A stretch of 64,000 bases of DNA, from positions 5,208,001 through 5,272,000 of the forward strand of contig CAWICN010000001.1 of assembly GCA_963834725.1 (NCBI GenBank), given 5' to 3'. Position 1 is the first letter of the stretch. Every line of letters starts with the position of its first letter. The DNA comes from PALSA-693 sp963834725 (GTDB lineage: Bacteria; Actinomycetota; Acidimicrobiia; Acidimicrobiales; Palsa-688). Below are positions 57,602 to 64,000 of this stretch, one piece after another. The notes beneath the pieces were generated by a model. That model saw nothing but the letters and a program-made list of their open reading frames with translations, was not told where the DNA came from and did not search any database. The position numbers were made by a program, and so were the translations under genes.

Positions 57602-58368
57602 TGCCGGCCGAGGATGGGAAGAGCGGACAGTGCGGAGCGCCAAGTGCCAGGGATCGAGGTGATGTCGGAGTCGTGGAGCAGGACGGTGGCGCCGGGATGG
57701 AAGGTCCGGGCCACGTTGGCGGCCACGGTACGGCCGGTGGCCCGCGGTTGCCAGTCAAGGCCCCACGTGGTCCAGAGGACCATCTGCAAACCCGACTGCC
57801 GGGCGGCCACCAGCGTCGCTGTCGACACCGCCCCGTACGGCGGCCGGAACCAACGTACCGACACCCCGGCGACTGTCTCGATGGTGTCCCTGGCTCGGCG
57901 GAGGTCGGGGACCGTCGAGGTGAACGGGCGGCCGAGATGGCTGCGATGGCTGTCGCCGTGGATCGCCAGCTCGTGTCCGCGCCGCACCAGCTCCCGGGTC
58001 AGGTCGGGGGAGCGGCGCACCTGGCTGCCGAGGCAGAAGAAAGTGGCCCGCCACCCGAGGGTGTCGAGCGCGTCCAGGATCGGCGGGGTTGCCTTCGGAT
58101 CGGGGCCGTCATCGAAGGTGACCGCCACGTGGCCGGCGTCGCCCACGCCCGACAACTGCGGCAGCAGCCGGCACCGCATCGACCGCCAGGCCACCACGCC
58201 CGGCAGGAGGTGGGCCACTATACCGGCCGCCAGCCCGGTCGCCGCTCCGGCGGCCAGGCGGGGCCGCAGGTCGGGCCGATGCCGCGTGCCGTTCGCTGCT
58301 ACGCGCCCCTGCCGCCCTGTCCCGTCGCTGGAGGGTGGCCGGTCGAGGGAGGGTGGGCGGCCGGTCAC
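57427..58368 (-). CDS. Polysaccharide deacetylase (NodB domain)
   Basis: 313 residues. An N-terminal hydrophobic segment (LAAGAATGLAAGIVAHLLPG) suggests membrane anchoring. NodB motifs: HVAVTFDDGPDPKATPPI, HGDSHRSHLGRPF (metal His), WFRPPYGAVS and a C-terminal VLLHDSDITSIPG. Probably trims acetyl groups from cell-wall glycans. Start overlaps the glycosyltransferase stop by four bases; the last 170 bp overlap the lipoprotein frame. Confidence 0.87.
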   Translation of the reverse strand: MTGRPPSLDRPPSSDGTGRQGRVAANGTRHRPDLRPRLAAGAATGLAAGIVAHLLPGVVAWRSMRCRLLPQLSGVGDAGHVAVTFDDGPDPKATPPILDALDTLGWRATFFCLGSQVRRSPDLTRELVRRGHELAIHGDSHRSHLGRPFTSTVPDLRRARDTIETVAGVSVRWFRPPYGAVSTATLVAARQSGLQMVLWTTWGLDWQPRATGRTVAANVARTFHPGATVLLHDSDITSIPGTWRSALSALPILGRQWAAAGLQVGTLGEHGVAEPGPGAATRAGNFQPASSPGATAGPRAGGHALPAPSRPWP

Positions 58369-60218
58369 GCCAGGTCGGCCAGCGGCTCGGCGGAAAGGTG
58401 GGCTTGCGACATGGCGGCGGCGAAACGGTCGAGGACGTTGCTCAGTTGGGCGGGGGTGGCATCAAGGCCATTGATCAGATAGATGCGGCGATCAGCCACG
58501 TGGATCGGCGTGCCTTCGACGGCGGCCAGATCGGCGTTGAGCACGTGGTCAGGGACGACGAGGGAACTGTGGGCTTTGCTGCACTCGATCAGGTCCCACG
58601 CGTTGACCCGTCGCCCTGGAACGACCACCGTCACCGGTGCGTCGATCAGCTGCCCGAGCAATTGGCCGGCCTGGGCATCGCTCCGGGCGCGGGTCCAAAG
58701 CATCGGATCGTCGTTACTCGAGCCGGGGGCATCGCCCCGCCCGCCGCTGGCCACGTTGACGCCGTTGGCAGCCAGGGTACGTACCGCGTCTGGCTCGCTG
58801 AGCGCCGTCGAGCTATCGACGATGGCGGTGAAGTCCATGCGCTGCATCGCCGCGGCAATCGTCCGGTCGGCCAGCTCCGAGGCGTTGAGTCGGACCCCCA
58901 CATAGGCGACCATGTTCGCCCAACCGGCCGGATGGGCGACGCCTGCACCTGCGGACGCGGCCGCCACGTCCACGCCAGCGGTGAGCGCCGTCCAGCCCAG
59001 ACCGGCGGTGACGACCGTGGCGGCAATCGCCCGGCGGACGTAGGCGGCGGTACCGCGACCGAGCGGAGCAATCGGGGCCATTGCGGCGTCGAGCGTGAGG
59101 CGGTCGGCGCTGTCGCGGAACATGGCCCGCCCTGTCTCCACCTGGGTGGTGCGGGGCCGCCCGGCCGAGGTGAGAGCCTGGAGGGCGTCGCTGAGCTCGC
59201 GGGCGTCCCCGGCCAGACGGCTGACGCCGGCTTCAGCCATCCGGGCCGTGTTTTCCCGCCCGTGGCCGGCAATCGGCTGGAAGCTCACGACCGGCAAACC
59301 GGCTCGCATCGCTTCGAGCGAGGTCAGGCCACCGGCATTCTCGACCAGAGCGTCGCACGCGGCCATCAGTGTCGGCATGTCGTCGGTCCAGCCGATAATG
59401 ACCGAGTTACCGGGCGCCCCGGCGGCGAGGGCAGTCACCTCCTGCCAGAGCCGCTCGTCTCGGCCGCACACCACCACCGGCGTGAAATGGCCATCGCCAG
59501 TCAGCGCTCGCCACGTGGCTTTCAGGCCCCCGACGCCCCAGGAGCCGGCGACGACCAGCACGGCCCGCTCGCCGGCGCCGAGCCCGAGCGCCTGACGGGC
59601 CAGCTCCCGTGGGGGCAGGGCACCCGGTTCGAAGGCGTCCGCCACGATCGGGCCGCAGGCCACGGCCGGGCGGCCCGTGCGGCGGGCGGCCATCTGTGCA
59701 GGTCCGTCGTGGACGGCGAGGTTCACGTCGATGCCCCGATGCACCCACAGGGGGTGGACGCCGAAATCGGTGATGAAGTTCACCGTGGGAATGGCGAGCC
59801 GGCGGGTCGCTCGCAGCCGGCCGAGGCACAGCGTCGCCAGCGGATAGGTGGACACCACCACGGCCGCGTCCGCCTCGCGTACCCAGCGCAGCACGCGCCG
59901 GTGGGTCAGGGCGGCCACCAGCCACGCCACGACCGGACACAGCCACGGAGCGCGGTACCACAGCCGGTAGGTGGCTTCGTACGCCGACGGAACGTGCTTG
60001 AGCTCGAACTCGTAACCGGTCCTGAGGACGGCACCGAGACGGAGTGGCCCGCTGTCCAGGAAGTCCCGGACCTCGGCGTGGTGCCCGGCGGACGACAGCC
60101 GGTCGGCGAGCTCCCGGGCCGCTCCGTCGTGACCCGCGCCCATGCTGGCGGAGATGACGAGCACCCGGGTGGGCTCGCCGGGGCTGACGGGCGGTCGTCG
60201 CTCCCGGCGCCTGCGCAC
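58365..60218 (-). CDS. GT28-type glycosyltransferase with extra C-terminal domain
   Basis: About 617 residues. The first 380 resemble MGDG synthase/MurG: VLVISASMGAGHDGAARELA at the N-terminus, IPTVNFITDFGVHPLWVHRG, and the donor-site run ACDALVENAGGLTSLEAMRA. Then a hydrophobic stretch (AAYVRRAIAATVVTAGLGWT) and a second domain of about 200 residues (VGVRLNASELADRTIAAAMQ, LINGLDATPAQLSNVLDRFA) without a clear family, perhaps a degenerate deacetylase-like domain. Start GTG 60218 or 60260. Co-transcribed with the deacetylase. Confidence 0.75.
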   Translation of the reverse strand: MRRRRERRPPVSPGEPTRVLVISASMGAGHDGAARELADRLSSAGHHAEVRDFLDSGPLRLGAVLRTGYEFELKHVPSAYEATYRLWYRAPWLCPVVAWLVAALTHRRVLRWVREADAAVVVSTYPLATLCLGRLRATRRLAIPTVNFITDFGVHPLWVHRGIDVNLAVHDGPAQMAARRTGRPAVACGPIVADAFEPGALPPRELARQALGLGAGERAVLVVAGSWGVGGLKATWRALTGDGHFTPVVVCGRDERLWQEVTALAAGAPGNSVIIGWTDDMPTLMAACDALVENAGGLTSLEAMRAGLPVVSFQPIAGHGRENTARMAEAGVSRLAGDARELSDALQALTSAGRPRTTQVETGRAMFRDSADRLTLDAAMAPIAPLGRGTAAYVRRAIAATVVTAGLGWTALTAGVDVAAASAGAGVAHPAGWANMVAYVGVRLNASELADRTIAAAMQRMDFTAIVDSSTALSEPDAVRTLAANGVNVASGGRGDAPGSSNDDPMLWTRARSDAQAGQLLGQLIDAPVTVVVPGRRVNAWDLIECSKAHSSLVVPDHVLNADLAAVEGTPIHVADRRIYLINGLDATPAQLSNVLDRFAAAMSQAHLSAEPLADLA

Positions 60219-60321
60219 GACCGGCCAGCGTAGCGCCGAGCACCGCCGGCCCTGCGGCATCGGGTTGTCCCGTCCCGGCGGCTACCTTGAGGAGGAACGA
60301 CGTTTGGACCCGGGGGTGCCC

Positions 60322-61872
60322 ATGTTTGTGCCGCTCACGATCGGTGACTTTCTGGAGCGGGCGGTCACGGCGTACCGTGATCGGCTGGCCATCACGGACG
60401 AACCGGGGGTGCCCGGTTCGCTCGGGACGCTCACCTATGACGAGGTGGACGCCCGGGCCCGCGGCATGGCGCTCGCTCTCGACGAGCTTGGCGTCGGGTT
60501 CGGAGAACGGGTGGCCATCGTCAGTCCTAACGCGGCCCGGTTCCAGATCGCCTTTTTCGGGGTGAGCGGGTACGGCCGGATCCTCGTGCCGATCAACTAC
60601 CGTCTTGGCCCCGAGGAGATCCGGTATGTCGTCGACCATTCGGGGGCCAATGTGCTGCTCGTGGATCCCGAGTCTGATGCGACTCTGACCGATGTGACCG
60701 CCAAGCACCGCATGGTGATGGATGGGATCGCCGACGCGGATCTGTTTGCGCCGGCACCGCTCGGCGCCGAGCCCCGGCCATGGGAGCCGGATGAGGGTGC
60801 CACCGCGAGCATCAACTACACGAGCGGAACCACGGCCCGGCCGAAGGGTGTGCAACTCACCCATCGCAACTGCTGGCTTAACGCCGTCACGTTCGGCTGG
60901 CATGTCACCCTCACCGACCGTGACGTCTACATGCACACCCTTCCGATGTTCCATTGCAACGGATGGGGCATGCCGTATGCCGTGACCGCGATGGGCGTCC
61001 CGCAGGTCGTGGTGCGGAAGATTGATGGCGAGGAGATCCTCAGACGGGTCGAGCGCCACGGGGTGACCCTCCTCTGCGCGGCGCCCGCCGTCGTTGCCGC
61101 AGTTCTCGATGCCGGGGCGGCCAGGCAATCGAGGGGGGAGGCGATCCCGGGCCGCGATCGCATTCGCATCGTCGTGGCGGGGGCTCCGCCCCCATCGAAG
61201 ACGATCGAGCGAGTTGAGGGGGAGCTCGGGTGGGAGTTCATCCAGATTTACGGGCTGACCGAAACGTCGCCACTCCTGACCATCAACCGGGCCCGGGCGG
61301 AGTGGGATGACCTGGACCGCCCGACGCGCGCCCGGCTCCAGTCGCAGGCCGGTGTCCCGGCCGTCGGTGTGCGTGTCGCGGCCGCCGAGGACGGGGAGAT
61401 TCAGGCCCGCTCCAACCACGTGTTCGCGGGCTACTGGGAGCAGCCGGACGAGTCAGCGAAGGCCATGGCGGACAACTGGTTCCACACCGGTGACCAGGGG
61501 GAGGTGCGACCCGATGGTTACGTGATCATCTCCGACCGCAAGAAGGATGTCATCATTTCGGGAGGCGAAAATATCAGCTCGGTCGAGGTCGAGGATTGTC
61601 TCTACCAGCACCCGGCGGTGGCCGAAGTCGCCGTCATCGGTGTTCCCAGCGAACGCTGGGGAGAGACGGTCAAGGCGCTCGTGGTGTTGCGGGCCGGGCA
61701 GGTGGCGACGGAGGCCGATCTGATGGGCTTCTGCCGCGACCGGCTGGCGCACTTCAAGTGTCCGACATCGGTCGACTTCCGGGAGTCGCTGAGCCGCACC
61801 GCCACCGGCAAGCTCCAGAAGTTCAAGCTGCGGAACCCGTACTGGGAGGGCTACGAAAAGCGAGTCAACTGA
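60322..61872 (+). CDS. Long-chain acyl-CoA synthetase (AMP-binding)
   Basis: 516 residues of the FadD type. AMP-binding loop INYTSGTTARPKGVQLTHRN, A5-like QIYGLTETSPLL, hinge NWFHTGDQGEVRPDGYVIIS / DRKKDVIISGGENISSVEVE, and final catalytic Lys in SRTATGKLQKFKLR. It activates a carboxylic acid to acyl-CoA. ATG at 60322. Divergent from the glycosyltransferase. Confidence 0.92.
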   Translation: MFVPLTIGDFLERAVTAYRDRLAITDEPGVPGSLGTLTYDEVDARARGMALALDELGVGFGERVAIVSPNAARFQIAFFGVSGYGRILVPINYRLGPEEIRYVVDHSGANVLLVDPESDATLTDVTAKHRMVMDGIADADLFAPAPLGAEPRPWEPDEGATASINYTSGTTARPKGVQLTHRNCWLNAVTFGWHVTLTDRDVYMHTLPMFHCNGWGMPYAVTAMGVPQVVVRKIDGEEILRRVERHGVTLLCAAPAVVAAVLDAGAARQSRGEAIPGRDRIRIVVAGAPPPSKTIERVEGELGWEFIQIYGLTETSPLLTINRARAEWDDLDRPTRARLQSQAGVPAVGVRVAAAEDGEIQARSNHVFAGYWEQPDESAKAMADNWFHTGDQGEVRPDGYVIISDRKKDVIISGGENISSVEVEDCLYQHPAVAEVAVIGVPSERWGETVKALVVLRAGQVATEADLMGFCRDRLAHFKCPTSVDFRESLSRTATGKLQKFKLRNPYWEGYEKRVN

Positions 61873-61969
61873 CCCGCGGCGCGCCGCGATCGGCCGCTCT
61901 CCGGGGTGGTAGGGGGCGTCTGTGTGCCTGTCAGGGCGATTGCCCTCTCACCCCGGTTGAAGAGGGTTC

Positions 61970-63595
61970 TCACTCCGATTCTCGCCGGACCTCCATCGGA
62001 TTGGTATCGATCCGAACTCCTTCGAAACGGGGATGGCGCAGTCGACCGTCGGGGGTCCATTCCGAGAAGGTCACCTCGACGACCATCTCCGGTCGAACCC
62101 AGTGGGAGCCTTTGACCCTGCCGGCATCGACGAATGGCGATTTTTCCGCCCTCAGCCCGGCCAGCGTCTGCTGAAGGCCGGCCAGCTCCCGGTCGTCGAA
62201 TCCCGAGCCGACCCTGCCGGCGTACCGGAGCTGCCCATCATCGTCGTAGTAGCCGACGAGCAGGGCACCGAGACCCACCCGCTGTCCCGACCGGTCCGTC
62301 CATCCCCCGACGACCAGGTCCTGTGAGGTCGTGCACTTGAGCTTGCGCCAATCGGGCGATCGCCCGCTCCGGTAAACGCTGTCCGCCCGTTTGGCGATGA
62401 GCCCCTCCCAGCCGTCCCGGCAGGCGGCGTCGAGCAGGGACCGGGGGTCGCCTTCGACCACCTCGACCAGGCGGACGACGTCGGCGACGCCTTCCATCAG
62501 CTGCGCCAGCAATCGGCGACGGTCTGAGAGGGGTAGTCCGGTCGTGTCATTGCCGAGCAGGTGCAGGAGATCGAAGAGGTGCAACTCGGGCCGGGCCGGC
62601 GATCGCGCTTGCTGTAGCCGGGCGAAACTGGTGCGCTCCCCATCGAAGGCCACCAGCTCGCCGTCGACGGTGAAGTTGTCGGCCGGGAGCGCGGCGAGCG
62701 CGGCCGCGATCTCCGGGAAGCGCTCGGTGAAGGACAGGTGGTTGCGAGACCACAGCTCGACCTGCTGGCCATTACGGACCGCCACGCAGCGCAATCCGTC
62801 CAGCTTGCGCTGGTAGGTCCAGCCGGCGGAGCCGAGCACCCGCAGGTCCTGCGGCACCCGGAGCGCTTGGGCGAGCATCGGCGGCCGCCAGGTGGCTCGC
62901 CCGGGGTGCCATTGGCTGCTCCGGGCGTCCCCCCGTACCTCCTCGATGCTTCGGCCCGAGAGCACCGAGTCAGGTGCCTCGACCGTCAGATCAACGGTCC
63001 GGCTGGCCTGCTCGTCGCTCCGCTTGACCATGATCCACGCTTCCCGCTCATCTGCCGGGCTGGTCCGGGTCAGCGCCCAGCCTCCGTGCAGCTTGGTCCC
63101 GTCGAGCCATACCGACAGATGACCGGCGCCCACGGCGTCGACCACCGAAACGGGATGCCCGCTTTTCTGGGTCAGGTTCTGGTAGGTGCCTTCGTCCCAG
63201 ACGATGACGGCCCCGGCGCCGTATTCGCCCGAGGCGATGGTGCCTTCGAATGTGGCGTAATCCAGCGGGTGGTCCTCCACGTGCACGGCCAGCCGCTTGA
63301 CGGATGGATCGAGGGATGGCCCTTTCGGGACCGCCCAGGAGATGAGCACCCCCTCCGCCTCGAAGCGGACGTCGTAGTGGAGGCGTCGGGCGGCGTGCTT
63401 CTGGACGACGAAACGGAGCTCGTCAGCTGCGACCCCTGCCCCCTGGACGTCGCTGGGGGGTTCTGGAGCCCCGGAAGGTTCGGCCGCCCCGGAGGGTTCG
63501 GCCGCCCCGGAGGGTTCTGGCGTGCGGTCGAAGTTCCTCTTGGCCCGATACGTCTGAAGACGATCACCCTCGGGGTCGTCGGGTGCCGGTGCCAC
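61970..63595 (-). CDS. ligD: LigD-type ATP-dependent DNA ligase (phosphoesterase + ligase)
   Basis: 541 residues. N-terminal 3'-phosphoesterase domain (FVVQKHAARRLHYDVRFEAE, WAVPKGPSLDPSVKRLA, HPLDYATFEGTIASGEYGAG), a short linker, then the ligase domain with motif I YQRKLDGLRCVAV (adenylated Lys), FTVDGELVAFD and EGLIAKRADSVYRSGRSPDW. The polymerase domain of mycobacterial LigD is missing; Ku is not in the window. The N-terminus has AEPSGA repeats from 18-bp units. GTG/ATG start at 63595. Confidence 0.92.
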   Translation of the reverse strand: MAPAPDDPEGDRLQTYRAKRNFDRTPEPSGAAEPSGAAEPSGAPEPPSDVQGAGVAADELRFVVQKHAARRLHYDVRFEAEGVLISWAVPKGPSLDPSVKRLAVHVEDHPLDYATFEGTIASGEYGAGAVIVWDEGTYQNLTQKSGHPVSVVDAVGAGHLSVWLDGTKLHGGWALTRTSPADEREAWIMVKRSDEQASRTVDLTVEAPDSVLSGRSIEEVRGDARSSQWHPGRATWRPPMLAQALRVPQDLRVLGSAGWTYQRKLDGLRCVAVRNGQQVELWSRNHLSFTERFPEIAAALAALPADNFTVDGELVAFDGERTSFARLQQARSPARPELHLFDLLHLLGNDTTGLPLSDRRRLLAQLMEGVADVVRLVEVVEGDPRSLLDAACRDGWEGLIAKRADSVYRSGRSPDWRKLKCTTSQDLVVGGWTDRSGQRVGLGALLVGYYDDDGQLRYAGRVGSGFDDRELAGLQQTLAGLRAEKSPFVDAGRVKGSHWVRPEMVVEVTFSEWTPDGRLRHPRFEGVRIDTNPMEVRRESE

Positions 63596-63796
63596 CCCGC
63601 CGTTCTACCCCAATTTGGGCGGTTCCTCCTCGGGTTCGCGCCGGCGCCGGCGCCGTCGGCGGGCTGATCCCGATCGCTCCGGTTTGCTCGAGAGCGCCCG
63701 ACACACCGGGCTGGCGGCGGGCCAGGCTCGGTCATTTCCCTCGCCGAGCTACTTCCTCGCCCGCCGCTAACACGCAGGGTGGTCGGCCACCAACCT

Positions 63797-63880
63797 TCCC
63801 TGTCGCGAATCATTCCATTTTGAGCCTTTCTGTTGCCAATCGTGTCCAACTGAAGGGGACGCCGCGACAGAGAATTGGCC
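63797..63880 (+). repeat. Dispersed three-arm repeat, copy B
   Basis: Aligns gap-free, on the opposite strand, to 6557-6640. Direct arms CCCTGTCGCGAATCATTCC and TTTCTGTTGCCAATCGTGTCC are followed by the shared AACTGAAGGGGAC core and an inverted arm GCGACAGAGAA. Arms are less symmetric than in copy A, suggesting divergence. Confidence 0.65.
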
Positions 63881-63905
63881 CCTACGCCATGGTTTGTCAC
63901 GGAGC

Positions 63906-64000
63906 GTGGGGCCGGGGCCTCCAGACCAGCGGGCCTCCAGACCGCCGGGCCGCCAGACCAGCGGGCCTCCAGACCGCCAGGCCGCCAGACCGTCGGGCCG
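63906..64000 (+). repeat. 16-bp tandem repeats at the window end
   Basis: About six units of CCAGACCAGCGGGCCT type run to the last base and probably continue. The gap 63596-64000 otherwise holds only dispersed repeat copy B; no gene is recognised. Confidence 0.8.

Noticed and set aside
58335..60233. Long open frame opposite the glycosyltransferase
   Set aside because: It lacks family motifs and mirrors the high-GC codon bias of the real gene on the other strand.

Overview
The window is GC-rich, gene-dense, mostly GTG/ATG-started DNA from an actinobacterium. A WhiB protein beside a PdtaS-type kinase, an LprG/P55 pair, the SCO1664/DUF3090/phosphomutase triad, DUF3107, DUF5317 and paired ArsA-like ATPases all point to Actinomycetota. 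A full System I (Ccm) cytochrome c maturation operon together with an InhA-type FabI suggests a deep-branching, Acidimicrobiia-like lineage (inference, moderate confidence). No rRNA, tRNA, CRISPR array or insertion sequence was seen.

Layout. 1-2.7 kb: type II fatty acid synthesis (fabF end, fabI-fabG-fabZ, acyl carrier protein). 2.7-6.6 kb: pyrophosphatase, LuxR-type regulator, ComF, bifunctional nuclease, MaoC hydratase. 6.8-11.8 kb: valS and cysS divergent, then a thioesterase. 11.9-17.9 kb: MFS pump, a broken acyl-CoA dehydrogenase, VOC protein, peroxiredoxin, a TetR/thioesterase wreck, a glycosyltransferase and DUF5317. 18.0-26.4 kb: ccdA-ccmABC-[65-bp repeat array]-ccmDEFGHI, nearly all with overlapping stop/start codons. 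26.5-30.0 kb: cysteine desulfurase, SufR-like regulator, Mrp (Fe-S biogenesis). 30.1-31.6 kb: YedY-like molybdoenzyme plus cytochrome b. 31.7-34.6 kb: glutamate decarboxylase plus class III aminotransferase. 34.7-42.9 kb: dGTPase, DUF3107, two ArsA-like ATPases, PdtaS kinase, WhiB, lipid kinase, SigF-type sigma factor with RsbW-type kinase. 43-44.8 kb: electron transfer flavoprotein. 44.9-48.5 kb: SCO1664/DUF3090/phosphomutase, uracil-DNA glycosylase, Fpg. 48.5-54.8 kb: P55-like pump, LprG-like lipoprotein, hydrolase, MpaB-like protein, inositol phosphatase-like enzyme, Nudix. 55.2-60.3 kb: AhpD-like protein, beta-lactamase-fold hydrolase, metal-binding lipoprotein, polysaccharide deacetylase, glycosyltransferase. 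60.3-63.6 kb: acyl-CoA synthetase and LigD-type ligase.

The most unusual signal is at gene junctions. Between ccmC and ccmD lie four tandem 65-bp units, each a 22-codon mini-ORF whose stop overlaps the next start (GTGA), so a ribosome could be relayed from ccmC to ccmD. A diverged single copy (about 80% identical by eye) sits in exactly the same arrangement between a metal-binding lipoprotein gene and a beta-lactamase-fold gene 35 kb away. Other junctions carry unrelated short tandem repeats that contain the upstream stop codon or duplicate a start codon. A second dispersed element, about 84 bp with two direct and one inverted arm, occurs near both ends of the window.

Several conserved genes are interrupted by single-base frameshifts, some in G/C homopolymers. 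This may reflect assembly errors, but the acyl-CoA dehydrogenase also has two Trp-to-amber substitutions and looks truly decayed. Frameshifted genes are given as full-span entries with the break described.
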